Assembly: GCF_041154455.1 (NCBI RefSeq)
Contig: NZ_AP028664.1
Coordinates: 4,403,001-4,467,000 of the forward strand
DNA length: 64,000 nt
Origin: Variovorax sp. V213
Lineage (GTDB): Bacteria; Pseudomonadota; Gammaproteobacteria; Burkholderiales; Burkholderiaceae_C
Direction of reading: 5' to 3'
Shown: one piece after another, positions 1-8,116 of the stretch
How the letters are laid out: every line of letters begins with the position of its first letter
How positions within the stretch are numbered: position 1 is the stretch's first letter
Program-made: the position numbers and the translations under genes
Notes under the pieces: generated by a model
The model's database searches: none
What the model was told of the DNA's origin: nothing
What the model saw: only the letters and a program-made list of their open reading frames with translations

Positions 1-1444
1 CGCTGATCGTGATGCCGGCGGTGTTGGCATCGGTCGCGTTGGCACCAAGCACGCTCTCGGGGAACAGCTGGCGGTCGTGCACCGGCAGCCTGCGCTGCGG
101 CACGAACTTGTTCTGCGAGGCGCTCCATGAGCCTTCGGCCGTGTGCACACCGCCGGCCTTGGCCACCGGGCCTTCGAACACCCACTTCGGCAGCGGCGCG
201 GTGCTCAGCGCCTTGCCGGCGTCGATGTCTTCCTGTACCCACTTGGCGACCTGCGCCCAGCCGGCCTCCTGCCAGAGCTCGAATGGGCCCTGCTTCATGC
301 CGAAGCCCCAGCGCATCGCAAAGTCGATGTCGCGCGCGCTCTCGGCAATGCTGGCCAGGTGCACGGCGGCGTAGTGAAAGCTGTCGCGCAAGATGGCCCA
401 GAGGAACTGGCCCTGCGGTCCCTCGCTCTCGCGCAGCAGCTTCAGGCGTTCGCCCGCGGGCTTCTTGAGCATGCGGCCATACACCTCGTCGGCCTTGGCG
501 CCGGCCGGCACGTAGTCGCCGCTCTGGAGGTCGAAACGCAGGATGTCGCGGCCCACCTTCTTGAAGAAGCCGGCCTTGGTCTTCTGGCCCAGGTTGCCCA
601 GCTCGAGCAGCTTCGCGAGCACCGGCGGCGTCGCGAAGTTGGCGTAGAACGGATCGGTCTCGGCGTCGAGGTTGTCCTGCAGCGTCTTCACGACGTGAGC
701 CATGGTGTCGAGGCCCACCACGTCGGCGGTGCGGAAGGTGCCCGAGCTCGCGCGGCCCAGCTTCTTGCCGGTGAGGTCGTCCACCACGTCGGGCGTGAGG
801 CCGAACTTCTCGACCTCCTTCAGCGTGGCCAGCATGCCGGCGATGCCGACGCGGTTGGCGATGAAGTTGGGCGTGTCGTGCGCGCGCACCACGCCCTTGC
901 CGAGGGTGCTGGTGACAAAAGCCTCGAGGTCGTCGAGCACCTGCGGCTCGGTGGTGGGCGTGTTGATCAGCTCCACCAGGAACATGTAGCGCGGCGGGTT
1001 GAAAAAATGAATGCCGCAGAAGCGCGGCTTCAGCGCTTCGGGCAGTGCCTCGCTGAGCTTGGTGATCGACAGGCCCGAGGTGTTGGACGCCAGGATCGAG
1101 TGCTTCGAAACGTGCGGCGCGATCTTCTTGTACAGATCGAGCTTCCAGTCCATGCGCTCTGCGATGGCTTCGATGATGAGGTCGCATTCGCCGAGCTTGG
1201 CAAGATCGTCGTCGTAGTTGGCCTGCTCGATCAACACCGCGTCGGCCACGTCGCCGAGCGGCGCGGGCTTGAGCTTTTTGAGATTGTCGATGGCGCGCGT
1301 GACGATGCCGTTCTTCGGGCCTTCTTTTGCGGCCAGGTCGAACAGCACCACCGGCACGCGCACGTTCACGAGATGGGCAGCAATCTGCGCGCCCATCACG
1401 CCGGCGCCGAGCACGGCGACCTTTTTCACTTGAAATCGGGACAT
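1..1444 (-). CDS. 3-hydroxyacyl-CoA dehydrogenase, FadN/FadB-like (partial, 3' end outside window)
   Basis: This enzyme oxidises 3-hydroxyacyl-CoA to 3-ketoacyl-CoA with NAD in fatty-acid beta-oxidation. The ATG at 1444 opens a protein beginning MSRFQVKKVAVLGAGVMG, so the Rossmann GxGxxG lies within the first 20 residues. The middle carries the HAD signatures ILASNTSGLSI and FCGIHFFNPP, followed by the HAD C-terminal segment ending near AGFFKKVGRD. About 481 codons are visible without a stop. In the FadN-type family an enoyl-CoA hydratase domain follows, and it would lie beyond the window edge. The acyl-CoA dehydrogenase gene upstream on the same strand supports the pathway. The exact chain-length preference cannot be told. 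Confidence 0.9.
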   Translation of the reverse strand, partial: MSRFQVKKVAVLGAGVMGAQIAAHLVNVRVPVVLFDLAAKEGPKNGIVTRAIDNLKKLKPAPLGDVADAVLIEQANYDDDLAKLGECDLIIEAIAERMDWKLDLYKKIAPHVSKHSILASNTSGLSITKLSEALPEALKPRFCGIHFFNPPRYMFLVELINTPTTEPQVLDDLEAFVTSTLGKGVVRAHDTPNFIANRVGIAGMLATLKEVEKFGLTPDVVDDLTGKKLGRASSGTFRTADVVGLDTMAHVVKTLQDNLDAETDPFYANFATPPVLAKLLELGNLGQKTKAGFFKKVGRDILRFDLQSGDYVPAGAKADEVYGRMLKKPAGERLKLLRESEGPQGQFLWAILRDSFHYAAVHLASIAESARDIDFAMRWGFGMKQGPFELWQEAGWAQVAKWVQEDIDAGKALSTAPLPKWVFEGPVAKAGGVHTAEGSWSASQNKFVPQRRLPVHDRQLFPESVLGANATDANTAGITIS

Positions 1445-1481
1445 GTTGATTGGTATTTCTTGGATTGAAAACGCGGGCGGC

Positions 1482-1925
1482 CTACTGGACACGATTCCAG
1501 GTCTGGGTCCGCCAGAAAGGGCCCAGGTAGCCGCGCACTTCGAGCCTCTTGCCGCCGTCGATGGGCGTGAAGCTCGCGCGGTATTCCTTGCCGTTCTCGG
1601 GGTCGAGGATCTTTCCGCCTTCCCAGACGTCCTTGCCTTCGGCCTTCTTGCCGCCGCGGATGATGTCGAGCCCGGTGATGGGCTTGCCCTTGCGGTCGTC
1701 GCTGCATTCATCGCAGATCGCGTCGGGCTTGCCGTCCTTCTTCAGCGACTTTTCGATGCGGCCGATGAGCGCGCCGTTGGCTTCGCCGATGCGGATCTCC
1801 GCCTTGGCCTCGCCGGTCTTGTCGTCGACGTTGCGCCACAGCCCCACCGGGGTCAGGGCCGTGCCCTGGGCCATGGCCGTGACCGAGGCGGCGGCGAGGA
1901 CGATGGCTGCAAGCATCGATTTCAT
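1482..1925 (-). CDS. DUF2147 family secreted protein
   Basis: A 147-residue protein of unknown function. The start at 1925 is preceded by GGGAG about 7 bases upstream and opens a signal peptide (MKSMLAAIVLAAASVTAMAQ), so the mature protein is expected in the periplasm. The rest fits the DUF2147 family: an early GLWRNVDDKTGEAKAEIRI segment, a CDEC pair in the middle, an ILDPENGKEY turn and a terminal GPFWRTQTW. It lies between two beta-oxidation genes on the same strand, 37 bases before the hydroxyacyl-CoA dehydrogenase start, so it is probably co-transcribed. Nothing in the sequence ties it to fatty-acid metabolism. An upstream in-frame start at 1982 would bury the signal peptide and is rejected. 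Confidence 0.85.
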   Translation of the reverse strand: MKSMLAAIVLAAASVTAMAQGTALTPVGLWRNVDDKTGEAKAEIRIGEANGALIGRIEKSLKKDGKPDAICDECSDDRKGKPITGLDIIRGGKKAEGKDVWEGGKILDPENGKEYRASFTPIDGGKRLEVRGYLGPFWRTQTWNRVQ

Positions 1926-1965
1926 GAACGGGCTCCCGGTTGGACGATGAAAGAAGACAGCGGCC

Positions 1966-3762
1966 TCAAGCCAGCGCTGCATCGGTGTCCATCAACACCT
2001 TGCTGCCGGCTCGCGCGGTGCGCATCAGCGTCGCGGTCTCGGGGAACAGCTTGGCGAAATAGAAGCGCGCGGTCTGCAGCTTGGCAACATAGAACGGGTC
2101 GGTGTTGCCGGCGGCAATTTCGCGCAGCGCCACCTGGGCCATGCGGGCGAACAGGTAGCCGAACACGAAGTGGCCGGCCACGCGCAGGTAGTCCACTGCG
2201 GCGGCGCCCACCTCGTCGGGGTTCTGGAAGCCCTTGAAGCCGATTTCGGTCGTGAACTTGGTGAGCTGGTCGCCCAGCATCGCGATCGGGTTGATGAACT
2301 CGGCCATCTTCTCGTTCACGCCTTCTTCTTCCACCAGCTTGGCCACGAGCTTGCCGAACTTCTTGAGCGACGCGCCGTTGTTGCCCAGCACCTTGCGGCC
2401 CAGCAGGTCCAGCGACTGGATGGTGTTGGTGCCTTCATAGATCATGTTGATGCGGTTGTCGCGCACGAACTGCTCCATGCCCCATTCCTTGATGAAGCCG
2501 TGGCCGCCGAACACCTGCATGCACGAATTGGTCGCGATGTGGCCGTTGTCGGTGATGAAGGCTTTGACGATGGGCGTGAGCAGCGCAACCAGTTCGCCCG
2601 AGTCCTTGCGCACCTTCTCGTCGGGGTGGTTGTGTTCCTTGTCGAGCAGCAGCGTGCAGAAGATCTGCAGCGCGCGGCCGCCTTCTGCGTAAGCCTTGGC
2701 GGTGAGCAGCATCTTGCGCACGTCGGGGTGCACGATGATCGGGTCGGCTTCCTTGTCCTTGGCCTTGACGCCGGAGAGCGAACGCATCTGCGTGCGGTCC
2801 TTGGCGTAGGCCAGCGCATTCTGGTAGGCCACTTCGGTCAGGCCGAGCGACTGGTTGCCCACGCCCAGGCGCGCGGCGTTCATCATCACGAACATCGCGG
2901 CCAGGCCCTTGTTGGGCTCGCCCACCAGCGTGCCGGTGGCGCCTTCGATCACGATCTGCGCGGTGGCGTTGCCGTGGATGCCCATCTTGTGCTCCAGGCC
3001 GGCGCAGAAGATCGGGTTGCGCTCGCCGAGCGAGCCGTCGGCCTTGACCTTGAACTTCGGCACCACGAACAGGCTGATGCCCTTGCTGCCCTTGGGCGCA
3101 TCGGGCAGGCGGGCCAGCACCAGGTGAATGATGTTGCTCGTCATGTCGTGCTCGCCGGCCGAGATGAAGATCTTGCTGCCGGTGATGCGATAGGTGCCGT
3201 CAGGCTGCGGCTCGGCCTTGGTGCGCAAGAGGCCCAGGTCGGTGCCGCAGTGCGGTTCGGTCAGGCACATGGTGCCGGTCCATTCGCCGCTCGTGAGCTT
3301 GGGCAGGTAGGTCTTCTTCTGTTCGTCGGTGCCGTGAGCCGCCAGGGCTTCGTACGCGCCGTGCGACAGGCCCGGGTACATGGTCCAGGCCTGGTTGGCG
3401 CTGTTGAGCATTTCGAACAGGCACTGGTTCACCACGAAAGGCAAGCCCTGGCCGCCGAAGGCCGGGTCGCACGACAGCGCGGGCCAGCCGCCTTCGACGT
3501 ACTTGGCGTAGGCGTCCTTGAAGCCCTTCGGCGTCTTGACTTCGTGCGTGGTCTTGTCGAGCTTGCAGCCCTCTTCGTCGCCGCTGATGTTGAGCGGAAA
3601 AGTCACCTCGGCGGCGAACTTGCCGGCCTCTTCGATCACAGCGTTGATGGTGTCGGCATCGGTCTCGGCATGGGCCGGAAGCGCCTTGAGTTCATCGGCG
3701 ACGTTGAGCACTTCGTGCAGCACGAACTGCATGTCGCGTACGGGTGGGTTGTAAGTAGGCAT
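1966..3762 (-). CDS. Acyl-CoA dehydrogenase, long DmdC-like type
   Basis: A flavoprotein of 598 residues that introduces the alpha-beta double bond in acyl-CoA and passes electrons to ETF. The start MPTYNPPVRDMQFVLHEVLN at 3762 is typical of the longer (about 600 aa) subgroup that includes 3-methylmercaptopropionyl-CoA dehydrogenase DmdC and many general acyl-CoA dehydrogenases. CLTEPHCGTDLGLLRTKA (about residue 170) is the flavin-contacting loop. MIYEGTNTIQSLDLLGRKVL (about 430) carries the conserved YEGT and IQ elements near the active site. A C-terminal helical extension follows. The promoter side has an A/T-rich tract at 3783-3818. Substrate is not deducible, although the beta-oxidation neighbours favour fatty acyl-CoA over a DMSP product. 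Confidence 0.93.
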   Translation of the reverse strand: MPTYNPPVRDMQFVLHEVLNVADELKALPAHAETDADTINAVIEEAGKFAAEVTFPLNISGDEEGCKLDKTTHEVKTPKGFKDAYAKYVEGGWPALSCDPAFGGQGLPFVVNQCLFEMLNSANQAWTMYPGLSHGAYEALAAHGTDEQKKTYLPKLTSGEWTGTMCLTEPHCGTDLGLLRTKAEPQPDGTYRITGSKIFISAGEHDMTSNIIHLVLARLPDAPKGSKGISLFVVPKFKVKADGSLGERNPIFCAGLEHKMGIHGNATAQIVIEGATGTLVGEPNKGLAAMFVMMNAARLGVGNQSLGLTEVAYQNALAYAKDRTQMRSLSGVKAKDKEADPIIVHPDVRKMLLTAKAYAEGGRALQIFCTLLLDKEHNHPDEKVRKDSGELVALLTPIVKAFITDNGHIATNSCMQVFGGHGFIKEWGMEQFVRDNRINMIYEGTNTIQSLDLLGRKVLGNNGASLKKFGKLVAKLVEEEGVNEKMAEFINPIAMLGDQLTKFTTEIGFKGFQNPDEVGAAAVDYLRVAGHFVFGYLFARMAQVALREIAAGNTDPFYVAKLQTARFYFAKLFPETATLMRTARAGSKVLMDTDAALA

Positions 3763-3823
3763 CCGGAACTCTCCTGGTCGAAAACTGGAAAAAAAGAAAA
3801 GGGAAGAACGAAAAAAAGGGGGC

Positions 3824-4525
3824 TCAGCGCACCGGCTTGAGCCGGCGGGAAGCGGAAGGCTTGGCCTTGGCGGCGGCTGCTTCGGCCGGCGGCGCTTCAG
3901 GTGTGGCGCTGCGCGCGAGGATGTTGTCGAAGCCGACGTTGGCGCGGCCAATGGAACCCGGCACCTGCAGAAAGCGCGCTTCGTAGTGCAGCGCGAGGAT
4001 CAGACCGTGGATCTCGAAAGCGAGTTGGCGCTCGTCGGCGTCGGCGCGCAGATGGCCTTCACTCTTGGACTGCACGATGGCGCGCAGGACGGCCGCCTGC
4101 CAGATGCTGACCGACTCCACCAGCGCATCGCGCACCGGGCCGGGACGGTCGTCGAATTCGGAAGCGCCGCTGATGTAGATGCAGCCCGAGTCGATTTCAG
4201 CCGAGGTGCGCTTCATCCAATTGGCGAACATGGCGCGCAACCGCGGCAGGCCGCGCGGCGCCTCGAGGGCCGGAAAAAACACCTCTTGCTCGAAGCGAGC
4301 GTGATACTCGCGCACCACCGAGATCTGCAGTTCCTCGCGCGAGCCGAAGTGGGCGAACACGCCCGACTTGCTCATCTTCGTGATTTCGGCCACGGCGCCG
4401 ATCGACAGGCCTTCGAGCCCGATCTGCGCTGCCAGCGCCAGCGCCGCGTCGACGATGACGGCCTTGGTCTGCTGGCCCTTCTGGGCGGCGCGGACCGGCT
4501 TGGCGGGAACGGCATTGACGGACAT
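3824..4525 (-). CDS. TetR family transcriptional regulator
   Basis: A 233-residue repressor-type protein. The helix-turn-helix lies at about residues 20-65, with IGAVAEITKMSKSGVFAHFG as recognition region and the usual SREELQISVV after it. The C-terminal half is a ligand-binding domain and the tail is rich in Ala, Pro and Lys. The gene is immediately upstream of the acyl-CoA dehydrogenase (61-base gap) on the same strand, so it probably controls the beta-oxidation genes and itself. A palindromic AACGA-N4-TCGTT site lies 19 bases upstream of the start. An acyl-CoA ligand is likely by analogy with FadR/PsrA-type TetR regulators, but this is inference. Confidence 0.9.
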   Translation of the reverse strand: MSVNAVPAKPVRAAQKGQQTKAVIVDAALALAAQIGLEGLSIGAVAEITKMSKSGVFAHFGSREELQISVVREYHARFEQEVFFPALEAPRGLPRLRAMFANWMKRTSAEIDSGCIYISGASEFDDRPGPVRDALVESVSIWQAAVLRAIVQSKSEGHLRADADERQLAFEIHGLILALHYEARFLQVPGSIGRANVGFDNILARSATPEAPPAEAAAAKAKPSASRRLKPVR

Positions 4526-4543
4526 CGTTGAAGCTCCGAATAA

Positions 4544-4558
4544 AACGAACGGTCGTTC
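4544..4558. promoter_or_regulatory. Candidate TetR operator palindrome
   Basis: AACGA at 4544-4548 and TCGTT at 4553-4557 form an inverted repeat with a 4-base spacer. A second, overlapping inverted repeat is GAACG/CGTTC at 4547-4558. It sits in the leader of the TetR gene that starts at 4525, which is the expected place for autoregulation. TetR operators of fatty-acid regulators often contain AACGA/TCGTT arms. Confidence 0.6.
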
Positions 4559-4623
4559 TATTTTGCAGGCGCTTTGCGATTTTGGCTGTCAATGTCCTTC
4601 TGCAGTTGAAGGTTAATCGATGC

Positions 4624-4649
4624 GGGGCGGGGCCGCCACTGCCCCGCCC
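4624..4649 (-). terminator. GC-rich hairpin after the SDR gene
   Basis: GGGCGGGG (4625-4632) pairs perfectly with CCCCGCCC (4642-4649) around a 9-base loop. It begins 4 bases past the stop of the SDR gene read leftward. There is no clear U-run on the exit side, so it may be a weak or Rho-assisted terminator, or an mRNA 3'-end stabiliser. Confidence 0.45.
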
Positions 4650-4652
4650 GGA

Positions 4653-5411
4653 TCAGAACTCCTGCGAAACGGGCCGGAGCACCACCTCGTTGATGTCCAC
4701 GTCCGCAGGCTGCTCCACAGCGTAGACCACGGCGCGCGCCACCGAGTCCGCGGGAATCTGGTTGGCCTCGTAGAACGCCTTCACGCCGGCCGCGCTTTCG
4801 GCGTCGCTGCTGCCGAACTTCAGTTCCGATTCGATCGCGCCGGGGGACACGATGGTCACGCGCACGCCGCTGTTGCCCATTTCAACGCGCAGCCCTTCGG
4901 AAATGGCGCGCACCGCGTGCTTGGTCGCGCTGTAGACGGTGCCGATCGGCGTGAACACCTTCAGCCCTGCGATGGACGCCACGTTGACGATGTGACCGCT
5001 GCCCTGCGCCTGCATGCGCGGCAGCACCGCGGCAATGCCGTAGAGCACGCCCTTGATGTTGACGTCGATGGTGCGGTCCCACTCGTCGACCTTGAGCTTC
5101 TCGATCGGCGACAGCGGCATCACGCCGGCGTTGTTGACCAGCACGTCGATGCGGCCGAAAGCTTCCACAGTGGCGGCCGCGAGTTTGTCCAGATCGGCGC
5201 GCTTCGCCACGTCGGTGGCGACGGCAATGGCTTCGCCGCCGGCTTCGCGGATTTCGGCGACCACCTTGTCGAGCCGGTCGGTGCGGCGTGCCGCGAGCAC
5301 CACCTTTGCGCCGCGCGCGGCCAGGTGGCGCGCGGTCGATTCGCCAAGCCCACTGCTCGCGCCGGTGACGATGGCAACCTTGCCGCGGATGTTGTCTTGA
5401 ATGGATGTCAT
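4653..5411 (-). CDS. SDR family NAD(P)-dependent oxidoreductase
   Basis: A 252-residue classical short-chain dehydrogenase. It shows the cofactor motif TGASSGLGE near the start, NNAGVMP in the middle, and the catalytic Ser-Tyr-Lys set (NVASIAG and VYSATKH). Start at 5411 is supported by AGGAA 6 bases upstream. The family includes the clavaldehyde dehydrogenase/YdfG-like group, which reduces various aldehydes or ketones, and the substrate is not recognisable here. The gene is divergent from a LysR regulator with a 126-base control region between them, so it is the likely LysR target. Confidence 0.88.
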   Translation of the reverse strand: MTSIQDNIRGKVAIVTGASSGLGESTARHLAARGAKVVLAARRTDRLDKVVAEIREAGGEAIAVATDVAKRADLDKLAAATVEAFGRIDVLVNNAGVMPLSPIEKLKVDEWDRTIDVNIKGVLYGIAAVLPRMQAQGSGHIVNVASIAGLKVFTPIGTVYSATKHAVRAISEGLRVEMGNSGVRVTIVSPGAIESELKFGSSDAESAAGVKAFYEANQIPADSVARAVVYAVEQPADVDINEVVLRPVSQEF

Positions 5412-5449
5412 GGGAATTCCTTTCGGGTGTTGAAGAAGAAGTGCATGCA

Positions 5450-5466
5450 GTGTGGAAAATCCACAC
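5450..5466. promoter_or_regulatory. Perfect inverted repeat in the SDR/LysR divergent region
   Basis: GTGTGGA (5450-5456), AAA, TCCACAC (5460-5466): a perfect 7-bp inverted repeat 39 bases upstream of the SDR start. It could be an operator near the SDR promoter or a small hairpin in its leader. No specific regulator can be assigned from sequence alone. Confidence 0.4.
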
Positions 5467-5498
5467 GTTCCCGTAAATGAAACTCTTGCGACTTCAGA

Positions 5499-5515
5499 AT
5501 TCCTTAAACTGGAAT
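5499..5515. promoter_or_regulatory. Candidate LysR box (ATTCC-N7-GGAAT)
   Basis: ATTCC (5499-5503) and GGAAT (5511-5515) are a perfect inverted repeat with a 7-base A/T-rich centre. This satisfies the T-N11-A rule for LysR-type regulators. It lies 22 bases upstream of the LysR start and in the shared promoter region of the divergent SDR gene, the usual position for an autoregulatory and activating site. Confidence 0.6.
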
Positions 5516-5537
5516 AAGCCCCCTCTTGAAAGCACCC

Positions 5538-6422
5538 ATGGCCAACCGTCTCGAAGCCCTGCGCGTGTTCTGTACCGCCGCCGCTGCCGCCAACTTCCGC
5601 GAAGCAGCCGCGCGCCTGTCCGTCTCGCCGCAGGTGGTGACGCGCGCGGTGCGCGAGCTCGAGGAAGAACTGGGCGAGCCGCTGTTCCACCGCAGCACGC
5701 GCGGCGTGCAGCTCACCGACTTCGGGCGGCAGCTGGCGGAGCGTGCGCGCACGGCAGTGGGCGGCGTCGACGAGCTGTTTCATCAGATAGACCGGCGCAC
5801 GCTGTCGCAGCATGCGGGCACGGTGCGGGTCACGGCCCCGCACATGTATGCGCGGCTCATACCGCAAGCGCTCGCTCCGCTGCTGGCAACGCACCCCGGG
5901 CTGGTGCTCGACCTGCGCCTGTCCGAGCAGCATGCCGACGTGGTGGACGAGCAGATCGACATCGGAGTGCGCGTCGGCCCGATGCGCGACGCGCGCTTCG
6001 TCGCGCGGGCCGTCGGAAAAATGCCGCTGCATGTGGTGGCCGCACCGGCGCTCATCGAAAGGGTCGGCACGCCCCAGAGCCTGGATGCGCTTTCGGCGCT
6101 GCCACTCACCGCGCTGATCGACCTGAGCTCGGGCCGTCCCTGGCCGTGGGCGTTCAGCAAGCGGCGAGTCGTCACCGTGACGTCACCGGCATTCGTGACT
6201 GACGACATCGATGCCGAATGTGCCGCCGTGCTGGCCGGTGTGGGCTTCGGCCAGCTCATTGCGCCGCTGGCCGAACCATGGCTGCAAACGGGCGCGCTGG
6301 TGGCCGTGCTGGAGGCCGACGCACCGGAGCCATGGCCGATCAACGTCTACCGCCCGCAGCGCGCGCCGGTGCCCGCGCGCGTGCGGCTGGTGTACGACGA
6401 GCTGATCCGGGTCCTGCGCTGA
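5538..6422 (+). CDS. LysR family transcriptional regulator
   Basis: A 294-residue LysR protein with an N-terminal winged HTH (ANFREAAARLSVSPQVVTRA, about residues 20-40, then ELEEELGEPLFHRSTRGVQL) and a periplasmic-binding-like effector domain from about residue 90. The ATG at 5538 gives the standard N-terminus MANRLEALRVFC. An in-frame TTG at 5526 is possible but less likely. It probably controls the divergent SDR gene through the ATTCC-N7-GGAAT box. The effector is unknown. Confidence 0.9.
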   Translation: MANRLEALRVFCTAAAAANFREAAARLSVSPQVVTRAVRELEEELGEPLFHRSTRGVQLTDFGRQLAERARTAVGGVDELFHQIDRRTLSQHAGTVRVTAPHMYARLIPQALAPLLATHPGLVLDLRLSEQHADVVDEQIDIGVRVGPMRDARFVARAVGKMPLHVVAAPALIERVGTPQSLDALSALPLTALIDLSSGRPWPWAFSKRRVVTVTSPAFVTDDIDAECAAVLAGVGFGQLIAPLAEPWLQTGALVAVLEADAPEPWPINVYRPQRAPVPARVRLVYDELIRVLR

Positions 6423-6441
6423 GCGCGTCATGGCGCGCAAC

Positions 6442-6483
6442 AAAAACGGCGCGGCGGGCTCCCGCCCACCACGCCGTTTCTTG
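6442..6483. terminator. Bidirectional Rho-independent terminator
   Basis: AAACGGCG (6444-6451) pairs with CGCCGTTT (6472-6479), enclosing a second arm of GGCGGG and CCCGCC. A-run on the left and T-run on the right make it usable in both directions. It sits exactly between the convergent LysR gene (ends 6422) and FAH gene (ends 6498). Confidence 0.75.
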
Positions 6484-6497
6484 TGTGCCTATTTGGC

Positions 6498-7346
6498 TTA
6501 AAGCTTGAAAGGCACCACTTCCTGGCGCTGCTCGCCCAGGCCTTCGATGCCCAGCGTCATCACGTCGCCCTTCTTCAGGTAGAGCGGCGGCTTCATGCCA
6601 AGGCCGACGCCGGGCGGCGTGCCGGTGGTGATGACGTCGCCGGGCAAGAGCGTCATGAACTGGCTCAGGTAGCTCACGATCTTGGCGATGCTGAAGATCA
6701 TGGTCTTGGTGCTGCCGGTCTGCATGCGCTTGCCGTTGAGGTCGAGCCACATCGACAGCTTCTGCGGATTGGGCACTTCGTCGCGCGTCACCAGCCAGGG
6801 GCCGATGGGGCCGAAGGTGTCGCAGCCCTTGCCCTTGTCCCAGGTGCCGCCGCGCTCGATCTGGAACTCGCGCTCGCTCACGTCGTTGATGGTGCAGTAG
6901 CCGGCCACGAAGTTGAGCGCATCCTTTTGCGAGACGTAGCGCGCGCGCGTGCCAATGACCACGCCGAGTTCGACTTCCCAGTCGCTCTTGACCGAGTTCT
7001 TGGGCAGCATGACGGGATCGTTCGGGCCCTGGATGCAGCTGGTCGCCTTCATGAAGACCACCGGCTCCTTCGGAATCGGCAGGCCGGACTCGGCCGCATG
7101 GTCGGCGTAGTTCAGGCCGATGGCGATGAACTTGCCGACGTTGGCCACCGGGCTGCCGAAGCGCGGCTTGCCCTTGACCAGCGGCAGCTTATCGACCTTC
7201 TGCTTGCGCAGCTTGGCAATGGCGGCGTCGCCGAGCTGCTCGGGCCCGATGTCCTTGACCAGCGCGCTCAGGTCGCGCAGCTGGCCGTTGTCGTCGATGA
7301 GGCCGGGCTTTTCCTTGCCGGGATTGCCATAGCGAACGAGTTTCAT
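6498..7346 (-). CDS. Fumarylacetoacetate hydrolase family protein, 2,4-diketo-3-deoxy-sugar-acid hydrolase type
   Basis: A 282-residue FAH-fold hydrolase. The start MKLVRYGNPGKEKPGLID and the body (IGLNYADHAAESGLPIPKEP, VFMKATSC, WEVELGVVIG with its two metal-binding Glu, GTPPGVGLG) closely resemble the hydrolases that split 2,4-diketo-3-deoxy-L-rhamnonate or -L-fuconate into pyruvate and lactate in non-phosphorylating deoxysugar pathways. The two SDR genes directly upstream on the same strand supply the oxidation that creates such a diketo acid. It is the last gene of a three-gene leftward operon and ends at a bidirectional terminator. The exact sugar acid is not fixed by sequence. Confidence 0.88.
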   Translation of the reverse strand: MKLVRYGNPGKEKPGLIDDNGQLRDLSALVKDIGPEQLGDAAIAKLRKQKVDKLPLVKGKPRFGSPVANVGKFIAIGLNYADHAAESGLPIPKEPVVFMKATSCIQGPNDPVMLPKNSVKSDWEVELGVVIGTRARYVSQKDALNFVAGYCTINDVSEREFQIERGGTWDKGKGCDTFGPIGPWLVTRDEVPNPQKLSMWLDLNGKRMQTGSTKTMIFSIAKIVSYLSQFMTLLPGDVITTGTPPGVGLGMKPPLYLKKGDVMTLGIEGLGEQRQEVVPFKL

Positions 7347-7369
7347 GTTGTCCTTTCTTGGGAGACTGG

Positions 7370-8116
7370 TTAGTAAGTGGAGCGGCCGCCGGAGAGGTCG
7401 AACACGGCGCCGGTGGAGAACGAGCAATCTTCGGTGCAGAGCCAGCCGACCATCGCGGCCACCTCTTCCACCGTGCCGAAGCGGCCCATGGGAATTTTCG
7501 AGAGCATGAACGCGATGTGCTCGGGTGTCATCTGGTCGAAGATGGCGGTCTTCACCGCCGCGGGCGTCACGCAGTTGACGCGGATGCCGGTATCGGCCAG
7601 CTCCTTGCCCAGCGACTTGGTGAGCGCAATCACGGCGGCCTTGCTCGCACTGTAGGCGCTGGCGTTCGGGTTGCCTTCTTTTCCGGCCACGGACGCGATG
7701 TTCACGATGCGGCCGTAGCCTTGCTTTCGCATCTGCGCCACCACTTCGCGGCAGCACAGGAAGACGCCGTTGATGTTGACGTCCATCACCTGCCGCCAGT
7801 CCTCCAACGGGTAGTCCCACAGCTTGACGTTGGGGCCGGTGATGCCGGCGCTGTTGACCAGCGCATCGATGCGCGGCGCATGCGCCAGCGTGGCCGCCAC
7901 GGCAGCGGCGACCGAAGGCTGCTGCGCCACGTCGACCTTCACCGCGAAGGCCTTGGCACCCAGCGCCGCGCAGGCCTTGGCGGCCGCGGCCTCGTCGCGG
8001 TCCCAGAGCGTGACGCTGCCGCCCGAGGCCAGCAGCCGTTCGGCGATGCCGTAGCCCAGGCCCGCCGCGCCACCGGTCACCACGGCATGGCGGCCGGCGA
8101 AGTCGAGCTGGTTCAT
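7370..8116 (-). CDS. SDR family dehydrogenase, 2-keto-3-deoxy-sugar-acid dehydrogenase-like
   Basis: A 248-residue classical SDR: VVTGGAAGLGYGIAERL at the N-terminus, VNSAGITGPN, NIASVAGKEG and the catalytic YSASK. It resembles the LRA5-type NAD-dependent 2-keto-3-deoxy-L-rhamnonate dehydrogenases. Its ATG overlaps the stop of the upstream SDR by 4 bases (ATGA), and the FAH hydrolase follows after 23 bases. It is therefore tightly coupled to its two neighbours. It could be the second oxidation step or act on an alternative sugar acid. Possession of two SDRs in one operon suggests either two substrates or two steps (sugar and keto-acid). Confidence 0.85.
   Translation of the reverse strand: MNQLDFAGRHAVVTGGAAGLGYGIAERLLASGGSVTLWDRDEAAAAKACAALGAKAFAVKVDVAQQPSVAAAVAATLAHAPRIDALVNSAGITGPNVKLWDYPLEDWRQVMDVNINGVFLCCREVVAQMRKQGYGRIVNIASVAGKEGNPNASAYSASKAAVIALTKSLGKELADTGIRVNCVTPAAVKTAIFDQMTPEHIAFMLSKIPMGRFGTVEEVAAMVGWLCTEDCSFSTGAVFDLSGGRSTY

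Noticed and set aside
2170..3840. 556-codon rightward open frame opposite the acyl-CoA dehydrogenase
   Set aside because: His/Gln-rich shadow frame with no motif; the opposite strand has a clear acyl-CoA dehydrogenase.
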